A DNA stretch of 64,000 bases from Streptomyces iranensis (GTDB lineage: Bacteria > Actinomycetota > Actinomycetes > Streptomycetales > Streptomycetaceae): NCBI RefSeq assembly GCF_017874715.1, contig NZ_JAGGLR010000020.1, positions 186,001 through 250,000 on the forward strand, given 5' to 3'. The translations under genes and the position numbers were made by a program. Below, in pieces: positions 49,051-57,181 of this stretch (positions are counted from its first letter, which is position 1; every line of letters begins with the position of its first letter). The notes beneath the pieces are model-generated. The model saw only the letters and a program-made list of their open reading frames with translations, was not told the DNA's origin and did not search any database.

Positions 49051-49063
49051 CTAATGTCATTAG
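49051..49063. promoter_or_regulatory. 13-bp palindrome upstream of the DUF6153-like gene
   Basis: CTAATG-T-CATTAG is perfectly symmetrical and unusually AT-rich. It lies 50-62 bp before the GTG at 49001 and is a good candidate for an operator or promoter overlap, possibly metal-responsive given the downstream proteins; the regulator is not identifiable. Confidence 0.45.
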
Positions 49064-49100
49064 TACGTGTGCGGACCCCTCCGAAAGCCCCCGGAGCCGC

Positions 49101-49580
49101 TCAGCCCTCCCGCATCGCCAGCCTGGCCAGCATGTTCTTCGCGTCGTCGGCGACCTGGGCGTCCGCGACCACCTCATAGCGCGCGGCCACGATCTGGCTC
49201 CGGGACGAGAAATCGCGCCGCCCTCCGGTCATGGCGTGCCCGACGAAACCGAAGATCGCCCCGAACACCGCGCCATAGACCAGACCGCTCACGAGCAGCA
49301 CGACCACGTTGTGGGCACCCGCCGCGAACACCGACAGCAGCAGCCCGATCAGCAGCCCGAACCACGCCCCCGTACCGGCACCCGCGAGCGCCGCACGGCC
49401 CCTGGTCAGCCGCCCGAGCACGGTCTCGACCATCCGGAGGTCCGAGCCGATGATCGCCGTGTGCTCCACCGGGAACTTGTTGTCGGCCAGGAAATCCACC
49501 GCGCGCTGGGCGCCGGCGTAGGTCGGGTAAGAGCCGACGACCGTGCGGTCGACCACCTCCGACGGCGGTTGCTGGGTCAT
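49101..49580 (-). CDS. YflT/GSP17M-type general stress protein domain, membrane-associated
   Basis: The 159-residue protein starts with the YflT-like fold (VVGSYPTYAGAQRAVDFLADN, VEHTAIIGSDLRMVETVLGRL) and then has a Gly-rich double hydrophobic hairpin (AGAGTGAWFGLLIGLLLSVF, VSGLVYGAVFGAIFGFVGHA) and an ARYEVVADAQVADDAKNMLA end. Proteins with this layout are common sigma-B-like stress-regulon members in actinobacteria; molecular function unknown. Confidence 0.85.
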   Translation of the reverse strand: MTQQPPSEVVDRTVVGSYPTYAGAQRAVDFLADNKFPVEHTAIIGSDLRMVETVLGRLTRGRAALAGAGTGAWFGLLIGLLLSVFAAGAHNVVVLLVSGLVYGAVFGAIFGFVGHAMTGGRRDFSSRSQIVAARYEVVADAQVADDAKNMLARLAMREG

Positions 49581-49782
49581 CGCTGACTCCCTCCGTCAAG
49601 GAGAGCGTGCGCCCGCGCCTGCCCCCTCGCAACGGGAGAGGCGCGGCAGAGCGCGGAGAAATCCGCCGAGGGTCCGCGCAGCCGGATATCCGGAACGGCC
49701 ACCGCGGCTCTCCGTGGAAGATTTCCCCGGCACTCTTCGCCCCTCAATTCCACCCGGCCCGACACCGCCGCGATTCCCGGAA

Positions 49783-49822
49783 GCCCCCGGTTCCTTTCCG
49801 GCGAGCGAAAGGAACCGGGGGC
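49783..49822 (-). terminator. Terminator hairpin after the 101-residue minus-strand gene
   Basis: Perfect 16-bp inverted repeat (49783-49798 with 49807-49822; arm GCCCCCGGTTCCTTTC) with an 8-base loop, 19 bases beyond the stop codon at 49842. Confidence 0.8.
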
Positions 49823-49841
49823 GGGACGGACCTTACGGGGA

Positions 49842-50147
49842 TCAGCCGCAGGCGGCGCGGTCGGTGTGGTCGGTGCGGTCGGTGCGGATGAGGGAGCGCA
49901 CCATCCGGCAGGTGGTGTCGGACGGCGGATGCACCCCGATCCGGGCGGCCGTGGACCGTATCTTGCGGTTGGACGCCTGCTCGGGGCGGTAGACACCGGA
50001 GTTGAGCAGCGCGATGGCCAGGCGCATGGCCTTCAGACGGCGGTTGTGGGACTCGTACCACTCACGCGGGCGCCCGGCCGGCATCCGCTTCTTCGGCAGG
50101 GTCGGAAAGGTCGGAAGATCCTGAAGAGGGGGTCCGGCAACGGCCAT
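49842..50147 (-). CDS. Conserved-looking 101-residue basic protein
   Basis: ATG 50147 follows GGAGG with 6-base spacing. The protein has a Pro-rich start, a basic central region (MPAGRPREWYESHNRR, LKAMRLAIALLNSGVY, ASNRKIRSTAARIGVH) that looks like two or three helices with helix-turn-helix-like character, and a basic C-tail. A DNA-binding role is possible but not proven; no family is recognised. The strong ribosome-binding site and terminator support a real gene. Confidence 0.6.
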   Translation of the reverse strand: MAVAGPPLQDLPTFPTLPKKRMPAGRPREWYESHNRRLKAMRLAIALLNSGVYRPEQASNRKIRSTAARIGVHPPSDTTCRMVRSLIRTDRTDHTDRAACG

Positions 50148-50269
50148 CGGCAACCTCCTGAGTTGGTCGGGAAACCTTCCCTTCAACTCCCTCCATTCTA
50201 CGGCCGGGTACTGACAAAGGCCCCTGGTCAGACCCCATTCCAAGGCGATCTCGCGGTACCGTGTGCGGC

Positions 50270-50638
50270 ATGGAGATCTGGATCAATCCGGCATGCTCGA
50301 AGTGCCGTAGCGCGCTCACCCTGCTCGATGCGGAGGGCGCCGGTTACACAGTGCGCCGCTATCTCGAGGACGTACCGAGCCAGGACGAGATCCGCGCGGC
50401 GCTCGACCGGCTCGGGCTGGAGCCGTGGGACATCACCCGGACCCAGGAGGCGGCCGCGAAGGAGCTGGGTCTGAAGGACTGGCCGCGTGAGGAGAGCGCA
50501 CGGGACCGCTGGATCGCGGCGCTCGCCGAGCACCCCAAGCTGATCCAGCGGCCCATCATCACGGCGGACGACGGTTCGGCGGTGGTGGGGCGCACGGAGG
50601 AGGCGGTGCGGGAGGCGCTGTCCCGGTCCCGCGGCTGA
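50270..50638 (+). CDS. ArsC/Spx-fold thioredoxin-like protein (arsenate-reductase-like)
   Basis: ATG 50270 gives the expected first strand (MEIWINPACSKC); an upstream GTG at 50261 adds three residues. The 122-residue protein has the CxxC pair (Cys 9 and 12), LGLEPWDITRTQEAAAKELGL, and the cis-Pro region IQRPIITADDGSAVVGR, all typical of the ArsC/Spx/YffB family. The CxxC form is closer to Spx-like oxidoreductases than to classical single-Cys ArsC. No ars genes are adjacent, so arsenate reduction is not assured. Confidence 0.85.
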   Translation: MEIWINPACSKCRSALTLLDAEGAGYTVRRYLEDVPSQDEIRAALDRLGLEPWDITRTQEAAAKELGLKDWPREESARDRWIAALAEHPKLIQRPIITADDGSAVVGRTEEAVREALSRSRG

Positions 50639-50667
50639 CCTCAGAGCCAGGCCACCGGAGCGCGGAA

Positions 50668-50708
50668 ACGCCCCGGCGCCCCGTGTCGTACACGGGGCGC
50701 CGGGGCGT
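50668..50708. terminator. Bidirectional terminator hairpin
   Basis: Perfect 19-bp inverted repeat (50668-50686 with 50690-50708; arm ACGCCCCGGCGCCCCGTGT) with a 3-base loop between the ArsC-like gene (plus) and the acyl-CoA synthetase gene (minus). Confidence 0.85.
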
Positions 50709-50740
50709 CCGTGGTGCTCGGTACCTCGGGCCGGGCCGGC

Positions 50741-52375
50741 TCAGCCGCTCCGCGGTGCGGCCTGCTGCGGGCGCAGCAGGAACCGCTGCGTCTTGCCGCT
50801 GGAGGTCTTCGGCAGCTCGGCCACGAAGTGCACATGCCGCGGATAGGCGTGCTTGGCGTACCGCTCCCGGACCAGCTGCTGCAGCTCGGCCGCGAGCGTG
50901 TCGTCCGCCTCGATCCCCGGGCGCGGCACGACGAACGCCTCCACGACCTCGCCGTACTCGTCGTCCGGAATGCCGACCACGGCGGCCTCCCCCACCGCGG
51001 CGTGCTCCAGCAGCACGGTCTCCACCTCGAAGGGGCCGATGCGGTAACCCGCCATCAGGATGATGTCGTCGCCGCGTCCGGAGAAGAACAGATGGCCCTC
51101 CTCGTCGCGGGCGGCGGTGTCACCGGTGTAGAACCAGCGCCCGTCGGGGCTGAACTTCTCGGCGGTCTGCTCGGGGGCGTCGCGGTAGCCCTTGAACCAC
51201 ATCAGCGGGCTCTCGGCGATGTCCACCATGACCCGTCCGGGGATGTCCACGCGGGCCAGCGCGGAGTTGGTGTCCTCACGCAGCACCTTCACGCTCCAGC
51301 CGGGCAGCGGACGGCCCATGGAGCCGGGCTTGATCTCGTCGCGCAGGTCCGGGTGCCAGGCATGGGCGACCACCATGCCCATCTCGGTCGAGCCGTAGTG
51401 GTCGCGCACGGGGACGCCGAGCGTCTCGAGCGCCCAGTCGACGACGTCCGGGGGCAGCGGTTCGCCCGCCGCGGAGCAGCAGCGCAGCCGCAGATCGGCG
51501 GGGGCGGGGATGCCGGAGGCGCGCAGCTTGCGGTAGACGGTGGGCCCGGCGGCGAAGTTGGTGACGCCGAAACGGGACAGCACCTCCCAGGTGGACTCCG
51601 CGGAGAACAGGCCGTTCAGCAGCAGTCCGCGCTGCCCGAGGGCGAGGGGCCCGATGAGCGCGTAGTACAGGCCGTACGCCCAGCCCGGGTCGGCGGCGTT
51701 CCAGAAGACGTCGGTGGGCCGGTGGTCCAGGCCGAACTGCTGGTACATGGTGAAGCCCGCGACCGCCCGCAGCGGGATCGGGACGGCCTTCGGCGTGCCC
51801 GCGGTGCCCGAGGTGAACAGCTCCACGATGAGCCCGTCGCCGCCCACGGCCACCGGCTCGGACAGCGGCTCGTGCCCCTCGGCCAGCTCCGCGAAGGACA
51901 GATCGTCCCCGGTGGCCGGCCCGGTGGTGACGATCCGCCAGGGACGCTCGCCGGGAAAGCCCGACTCCGGGTCCAGCTTGGGGCGTTGGTCGGCGTCGGT
52001 GATCACGACCTTGGTGTCATTGCCCGTGATCCGCAGCGCGATGGCCGGTGAGGCGAACGCGGTGAACAACGGCACCTGGACGGCCCCGAGCCGCCAGATC
52101 GCAAGGCTCGCGACCAGCAGTTCGGCGGATTTGCCCATCAAGGTGGCGACACGGTCGCCCACTCCGACTCCCCGGGCGGCCAGGGCACCGGCCATGCGCG
52201 AGGAACGGTCCCGAAGCTCCCCGTACGTCATGTCATGGCCGGTCATGTCCTTGTCCACCACCGTGAACGCGACGGCGTCGTCCGGGTGCCTGTCGCACAG
52301 CAGGTACGCGGTGTTCGCCGCAGGCTCACCGAAGGTCTTGAGCAGGTCAGCCATGCGCTGTTCTGGGCTGGTCAA
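50741..52375 (-). CDS. Acyl-CoA synthetase (AMP-forming, medium-chain type)
   Basis: TTG 52375 is preferred because AGGAG (52385-52381) stands 5 bases upstream; ATG 52354 is the alternative. The ~544-residue enzyme has the ANL signatures: P-loop VELFTSGTAGTPKAVPIP, the A5 region HYGSTEMG, the hinge-preceding YTGDTAARDEEGHLFFSGR, GYRIGPFEVE and the C-terminal catalytic Lys segment LPKTSSGKTQR. It activates a carboxylic (probably fatty or aryl) acid to its CoA thioester. It is divergent from the M6-type protease across 337 bp. The substrate could be a fatty acid for catabolism or a polyketide precursor; context does not decide. Confidence 0.9.
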   Translation of the reverse strand: MTSPEQRMADLLKTFGEPAANTAYLLCDRHPDDAVAFTVVDKDMTGHDMTYGELRDRSSRMAGALAARGVGVGDRVATLMGKSAELLVASLAIWRLGAVQVPLFTAFASPAIALRITGNDTKVVITDADQRPKLDPESGFPGERPWRIVTTGPATGDDLSFAELAEGHEPLSEPVAVGGDGLIVELFTSGTAGTPKAVPIPLRAVAGFTMYQQFGLDHRPTDVFWNAADPGWAYGLYYALIGPLALGQRGLLLNGLFSAESTWEVLSRFGVTNFAAGPTVYRKLRASGIPAPADLRLRCCSAAGEPLPPDVVDWALETLGVPVRDHYGSTEMGMVVAHAWHPDLRDEIKPGSMGRPLPGWSVKVLREDTNSALARVDIPGRVMVDIAESPLMWFKGYRDAPEQTAEKFSPDGRWFYTGDTAARDEEGHLFFSGRGDDIILMAGYRIGPFEVETVLLEHAAVGEAAVVGIPDDEYGEVVEAFVVPRPGIEADDTLAAELQQLVRERYAKHAYPRHVHFVAELPKTSSGKTQRFLLRPQQAAPRSG

Positions 52376-52712
52376 GAGGGCTCCTAGTGCTGGTATCCAC
52401 GAGTCGCGCCGGACGGGAGGGGCCGGTGCCCGACATCGGGCGAGCGCGGACGCACCTCGGGGGCGCGAGCGCACCTCGCCTTCCGGGGCGGGCTGTTCCC
52501 GGGTCGTGCTGACGAAGTCCCAGGCGACGGCAGCTCCCGTTGGCCGGTACACGCTATCGCGCTTTCCGACCGGCCCGTCAGCCGACGCGTTCTTACGTCC
52601 CGAGGCACTCTGGCGTCCCTCCTTTCCCCGTCCTACCTTTGGGCAGCGGTAGGCATACCGCTCGCACGGCTTGTCATGTCTGAGCTCCGAGATGCCCGAC
52701 ACGAGGTGAGCC
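52376..52712. promoter_or_regulatory. 337-bp divergent promoter region with overlapping inverted repeats
   Basis: No gene is supported here. Two inverted repeats share a half: CCTACC (52633-52638) with GGTAGG (52649-52654), and GCGGTA-ggca-TACCGC (52647-52662). They lie 51-80 bp before the M6-type protease start and could be an operator or alternative leader hairpins. Confidence 0.4.
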
Positions 52713-54746
52713 TTGTTCCTCCCCCGAAGACCCGTCGGCCGGTTGACCGTCGTCGCCACCGTCCTCGCCACCGCGGCGGCCATCGCCGCCGGACCCGCGC
52801 GGGCCACCCCCGACGGCACACCGTCCGCCGACCCCGCCGGGCCGTCGCCGGCGCGGCCGATCGATCCGCAGCAGTGGCGCAACCCCGACGACATGACCTG
52901 GGCCGACTACCGCGCGGTCCCCGGTACCCACTGGGCGGACCCCGGCGTCAAGCCCACCCGGCGCACCTTCAAGGGCGCGCTGGTGCTTCTGGACTATCCG
53001 GACGAGGAGTTCACGGTCAGCCGGCCGGCCGGGTCCACGCTGTTCGGCAATCCGCAGCCGAGCGCCTCCGGTATCCCGCGCGACCGCCTCCCGCGCTTCT
53101 ACCAGGACTTCCTGAACACACCGGGGCCGCTGAACAGCGGTCACACCATCAACGAGTACTGGATGGAGGACTCCGGCGGCCGCATCGGCGTCGATCTGAC
53201 CGCCTTCGGTGTGTACCGCATGCCGGGCAAGTCCTATCAGTACGGCGTCGAGGACTCGATGAACCCGGGCGCCTGCCCGGCCGGGGACACCTGCGGCAAG
53301 GACATCCGGGAGGACGGCAAGGCCGCCTGGGTGGCCGACGTCGGCGCCGACAAGGCGGACTCGTTCGACTTCGTCTTCTATCTCACCGCCGGACAGGACG
53401 AGTCGTCCACCTGGCAGGAGTTCGGCCCGATGAAGTTCCCGGGCGCACCGGACATACCCGCCGCCTGGGGGCCACCGGCGTCCGCGGGCGACAACTCCGC
53501 CCGGACCCGCTATGTGCCGTGGACGTCCTGGCAGGCCGCCGCCCGTATCTGGCCCAACGCCGCCGACGGGTCGTCGGTGCAGGCCGAGAGCTCCGGCATG
53601 GCCGTGTACGCCCATGAGCTCAGCCACATCCTGGGCATCGGGGACAACTACAACAACCCGTACGGCACCCCCCTCAGCCGTTCGTACACCGGTATCTGGA
53701 GCATGCTCTCCCGCGGCTCCTTCAACGGCCCCGGCGGACCGCACACCCGCTGGCGAATACCCGCCACGGCCGGGGGCTCGATGGGCTCCCAGCATGTGCT
53801 GCGCGACAAGCTGAAGCTCGGCATCGTGGACGAGAAGAACGTGCTGCGGCTGGACCGCGACGCGCTGAAGAGCTCCGGACTCGTCGTCGCCCGGGTCACC
53901 GCACGCTCGGCGCCACCGGGCGAGAAGGGGCTCTCCGGGGTCAACATCACCATGGGCGGCGATCTGTCGGAGCCGTGCGACAACGGCACCGACCCGCTGT
54001 GCGACGGCGGCGGCTACGACAACTACACCGTCGAGGTCGTCGACCGCATGGGGATGGACTCGTTTACCCCGGATCACGGGGTGCTGCTGGCCAAGACCAA
54101 GAACAAGGACCGGGCCCCGTTCGCCTGGGTGGTCGACGCCCACCCCGAGGACATCGACCTGGTGGACTTCCGGCGCCCCGACGGCACCGACCAGAAGATC
54201 ACCATGGGCGACTACCGGCAGCTCAGCGATGCCCTCTTCCACGCCGGAGCCGACTCCGGCAGCCAGTACGAGTACATCGACCCCGCCAACCGGCTGCACT
54301 TCTATGTGCTCGGCCTCGAGCGCGACAGGTCCGGGGTGCTCTCGTACACCATCGCCGTGAAGTCCCTTGACGGCGCCGGACCGCAGCGCCGCGGAGTGGC
54401 CCTGCACCGCGGCGAGGCCAAGGGGGATCCCTCCCGCTCCCGGGCCATGTGCACCTTCGGTCTCGACAACACCGGACGCGCCACCAGGGACCGGGCGACG
54501 ACTCCGGCCACATCGGTGGATTCGGATGTCTACCGGCTGTCGGCGAGCGCGGTCGGCCGGGGCTGGTCCGCCTGGCTGCCCAACCGTCTCGCCACCGCCA
54601 GGGCCGGTGAATCGGTCGATGTGGAGGTCGCCGTGGCCGCGAAGAAGGGCGCCGAGCGGCGAGGCGCGATCGTCCTCACCGCCCGCTCCGAGAGCGATCC
54701 GCATCGAACCGCCAAGGCGCTGTGCCGGCTGTCGGGTCGCCGGTAG
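52713..54746 (+). CDS. Secreted M6-family (immune inhibitor A-like) metalloprotease
   Basis: TTG 52713 follows GAGGTGAG. The 677-residue protein has a signal peptide (LTVVATVLATAAAIAAGPARA), an M6 catalytic region with YAHELSHILGIGDN (HExxHxxGxxD, His about 301), a downstream Met-turn-like WSMLSRGSF, and beta-rich C-terminal domains. M6 enzymes are secreted zinc proteases that act on host or environmental proteins. No propeptide cleavage or secretion partner is visible beside it. It ends at a strong hairpin. Confidence 0.85.
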   Translation: MFLPRRPVGRLTVVATVLATAAAIAAGPARATPDGTPSADPAGPSPARPIDPQQWRNPDDMTWADYRAVPGTHWADPGVKPTRRTFKGALVLLDYPDEEFTVSRPAGSTLFGNPQPSASGIPRDRLPRFYQDFLNTPGPLNSGHTINEYWMEDSGGRIGVDLTAFGVYRMPGKSYQYGVEDSMNPGACPAGDTCGKDIREDGKAAWVADVGADKADSFDFVFYLTAGQDESSTWQEFGPMKFPGAPDIPAAWGPPASAGDNSARTRYVPWTSWQAAARIWPNAADGSSVQAESSGMAVYAHELSHILGIGDNYNNPYGTPLSRSYTGIWSMLSRGSFNGPGGPHTRWRIPATAGGSMGSQHVLRDKLKLGIVDEKNVLRLDRDALKSSGLVVARVTARSAPPGEKGLSGVNITMGGDLSEPCDNGTDPLCDGGGYDNYTVEVVDRMGMDSFTPDHGVLLAKTKNKDRAPFAWVVDAHPEDIDLVDFRRPDGTDQKITMGDYRQLSDALFHAGADSGSQYEYIDPANRLHFYVLGLERDRSGVLSYTIAVKSLDGAGPQRRGVALHRGEAKGDPSRSRAMCTFGLDNTGRATRDRATTPATSVDSDVYRLSASAVGRGWSAWLPNRLATARAGESVDVEVAVAAKKGAERRGAIVLTARSESDPHRTAKALCRLSGRR

Positions 54747-54750
54747 GGCG

Positions 54751-54823
54751 ACGGGGGCGGCCCGTCGGAACTCGGCGGGCCGCCCCCGTTCGGCGGACCC
54801 GGCGGGCCGCCCCCGTTCGGCGG
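54751..54823 (+). terminator. Terminator with a duplicated right arm
   Basis: A 14-bp perfect stem (54751-54764 with 54776-54789; arm ACGGGGGCGGCCCG) follows the M6 stop by 4 bases. The right-arm block CGGCGGGCCGCCCCCGTTCG (54773-54792) recurs 27 bases later (54800-54819), so the left arm can pair with either copy. Confidence 0.75.
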
Positions 54824-54825
54824 TC

Positions 54826-56223
54826 CTACTCGGGCTCGTCGGCCGCGGTCTGGATCGGCACCCGGAGGGTGTCGGGCTCACAGCCCGCCGTACCGGCGAT
54901 GATCCGCGCCGCCCCCTTGGTGAGCGGCACCAGGCTCTGCTCGTCCACCTTGTCCGGGGTGTCCCGCGGATCGAAGATGTACATGGGCGTGGTGATCAGC
55001 TGCACCAGCGGCACGCCCGTGTAGTAGAAATAGGCGCCGTCGGTGGCCGGGTTCGGCGCGAAGGCGGTCGGCGACAGGATCCACGAGCGGCGCAGGTCCT
55101 CCGCCGCGAGCGACTCGGCCACCAGCTGTTCCAGCTGGGGCGCCTGGGTGGTGAACCACCAGCGCACCTCGGGGTCGTCGGTGGGCACGACCTCCCCGTC
55201 CACCACCTCGGCCTGGCGTGCGGCGTGTTCCAGATGCATTTCGAGGACGACCCGGGGGAACAGCTCGGGGTGCGCCGCGATGAACGCCTGGGTGCCCGCG
55301 GCACCCGCCATGTGGCCGGACGTCAGCACGAACAGCATGTTGTGCGGCCGCAGTTCCTGGGGCATCGACGCCCAGAACTTGGCCTGCGCCAGGACGAGCG
55401 CTACCCCGGAGGCGTCCTCCACCGCGGATGCCCAGGGACCGTCGTGGTGTGAGCCGACGATCACCCAGTGGTCGGAGGCCCCGGGCAGGGTGCCCACCAC
55501 ATTGTGGGTGGTCTCCTCGGTGATGGTGGCATCGGAGACGATCCGGCCCTCGCACTCCCCCGACGCCATCAGCTCGCGGACCCGCTGCCCGTCCTTGCCG
55601 CTCAGCCAGATGCCGGGGACGGAGCGCCGCTCGGCATCGTAGGGCCAGTAGAAGTCGCTGGTCTCCCAGGGCAGTCCGGTGAGCAGGCCGACATAGGCCG
55701 TGGCGCCGTCCTTGATGGCGATGTCGAAGTCCAGCACATGGGGAAGGTCGAAGGGCACGGTCTGGACGAGGTCGGGGAAGACGCCCTCGGGGTCGTAGGA
55801 GCCGGTGGCTCGGGCCTGCACCTCGGTCTGCGGCAGCCGGGTGAAGCCGATCTCCTGGACCGCGATGGAGCCCCGCACCTCCCCGTCCTCCATCCGCGCC
55901 AGCCGGCCCTCGGTGCCCTCGGTCGGCGTGGTGTACGGCAGGGCGAGTCCCTCGAAGCGGATGACCTCATCGGGCCGACCGGTGGGCCAGATCTCGAAGG
56001 CGGCGGACCGCGGCCGCCAGATGGGCGTGTCCAGCGGCTCCAGCCGTACGTCCTCCAGGCCGGTATCCCGGAATTGTTCGGCGGCCCACTCCTCGGTCCA
56101 GCCGTCGGCCGGATAGCCCGCCCGGCGAATGCCCTGGCTGACGATCAGTTCGATCCAGGCCATCATCTCCTTCGAGGTGGGCGCCCGATCGATGTACTTC
56201 TCCAGCTCCGGCCAGCCGCTCAT
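54826..56223 (-). CDS. M28-type zinc peptidase
   Basis: ATG 56223 follows GAGGAGG with 6-base spacing. The 465-residue protein has an N-terminal helical part, a PA-like insert (~110-235) and an M28 di-zinc core: VIVGSHHDGPWASAVEDASGVAL (His/Asp ligands ~256-265), EMHLEH and a late His/Tyr region TAFAPNPATDGAYFYYTG. No signal peptide is visible, so it may act in the cytoplasm, unlike most M28 aminopeptidases. The canonical EE catalytic pair is not obvious (TSGHMAG at that position), so activity could differ. It is convergent with the M6-type protease. Confidence 0.75.
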   Translation of the reverse strand: MSGWPELEKYIDRAPTSKEMMAWIELIVSQGIRRAGYPADGWTEEWAAEQFRDTGLEDVRLEPLDTPIWRPRSAAFEIWPTGRPDEVIRFEGLALPYTTPTEGTEGRLARMEDGEVRGSIAVQEIGFTRLPQTEVQARATGSYDPEGVFPDLVQTVPFDLPHVLDFDIAIKDGATAYVGLLTGLPWETSDFYWPYDAERRSVPGIWLSGKDGQRVRELMASGECEGRIVSDATITEETTHNVVGTLPGASDHWVIVGSHHDGPWASAVEDASGVALVLAQAKFWASMPQELRPHNMLFVLTSGHMAGAAGTQAFIAAHPELFPRVVLEMHLEHAARQAEVVDGEVVPTDDPEVRWWFTTQAPQLEQLVAESLAAEDLRRSWILSPTAFAPNPATDGAYFYYTGVPLVQLITTPMYIFDPRDTPDKVDEQSLVPLTKGAARIIAGTAGCEPDTLRVPIQTAADEPE

Positions 56224-56328
56224 CGTCATCCTCCTCGTCGCCATGGTCGGCATTCATGGTCGGTGGGCGGGCTAAAGCTGGGCTAATGCGAGGCCGGCAC
56301 TCCTCTTTCGCGGCGCCCCTTTTCTCAT

Positions 56329-56364
56329 CCGGGGGAGGCCAAGTCTCTTCCGGGGGAGGCCAAG
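56329..56364 (+). repeat. Two-copy 15-base direct repeat in the 56.2-56.5 kb gap
   Basis: CCGGGGGAGGCCAAG occurs at 56329-56343 and 56350-56364 (period 21), in the divergent region upstream of the M28-type and DUF1579-like genes. It may be a regulator half-site pair or slippage. Confidence 0.7.
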
Positions 56365-56480
56365 CCGGGCGTTAGACCCACTTTGGTGACGGCACAAATG
56401 ATGGTCGCCGTATCCGGACAAGCCGCCGATGAGGTGGCTCAGCCGCAGGTCAGCGCCCGATTGACGGTTGGGAGTCGAGT

Positions 56481-57140
56481 GTGCGTACCGAAAGCTCGGA
56501 GGAACGGGAGCGGGAGTGGGAACCGCGGGGCACGGCCCGGCGGAGGAGGTGGACCCGGCGGGTCCCGGCCGGTGTCGTGGGTGTGGCCGCGGTGAGCCTG
56601 ATCGCGCTCACGGTCTCCCCGGTGAACGCCGAGCCCGATACCAGAGCCAAACCGCCGCGCGGCAGGAATCCGCTCCCCGCTCCCCCGCAGATCCGCGATC
56701 TGGACTTTCTGCTCGGCTCCTACACCTGCGACTACACCCCACCGCCGGGCGGAAAGCCGGCGGTGCTGAAGCTGAACACCAAGCGGGCCCTGGGCGGGCA
56801 TTACCTCTATACGGACGCCACGCTCGAACCCGGAAGCGTGGTCGGCCGTTCGTCCTTCGGCTGGAATCCCGTGGACGGGAATTTCATCACCCAGTACCAC
56901 GACAACTGGGGTTCCTCCGGGAACTACACCTCGTCCGGCTGGAAGGACGGCCATCTGATATTCAAGGGGCCCCTCACCCAGGTGATCACACCGAATGCCT
57001 CGGGGCAGACAACGGGCGTGAAGCTGGACCTCAAGGATGACTACCAGGTCCTCGGGCCGGGGCATTTCAAGGACACCACGAGCTTCACTTTCCCCGACGG
57101 CAGTACTTTGCAAGGCAGTTACGACTGCCGCCGCCAATAG
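56481..57140 (+). CDS. Secreted DUF1579-like (lipocalin-type) protein
   Basis: GTG 56481 follows GGGAG. The 219-residue product has a strongly basic N-region (RRRRWTRR), a hydrophobic helix (VPAGVVGVAAVSLIALTVSP) and a mature domain with a repeated beta pattern: RDLDFLLGSYTCDYTPPPGG, LGGHYLYTDATL, GWNPVDGNFITQYHDNWG, SFTFPDGSTLQGSYDC. This resembles DUF1579/lipocalin-like small-ligand carriers. It ends 41 bp before the polyketide synthase gene on the same strand, so it could share a transcript with it. Confidence 0.65.
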   Translation: MRTESSEEREREWEPRGTARRRRWTRRVPAGVVGVAAVSLIALTVSPVNAEPDTRAKPPRGRNPLPAPPQIRDLDFLLGSYTCDYTPPPGGKPAVLKLNTKRALGGHYLYTDATLEPGSVVGRSSFGWNPVDGNFITQYHDNWGSSGNYTSSGWKDGHLIFKGPLTQVITPNASGQTTGVKLDLKDDYQVLGPGHFKDTTSFTFPDGSTLQGSYDCRRQ

Positions 57141-57181
57141 CGTTCAGCGTTCCGGACCGAGGGAAGTGGGGGTGGCAGACC

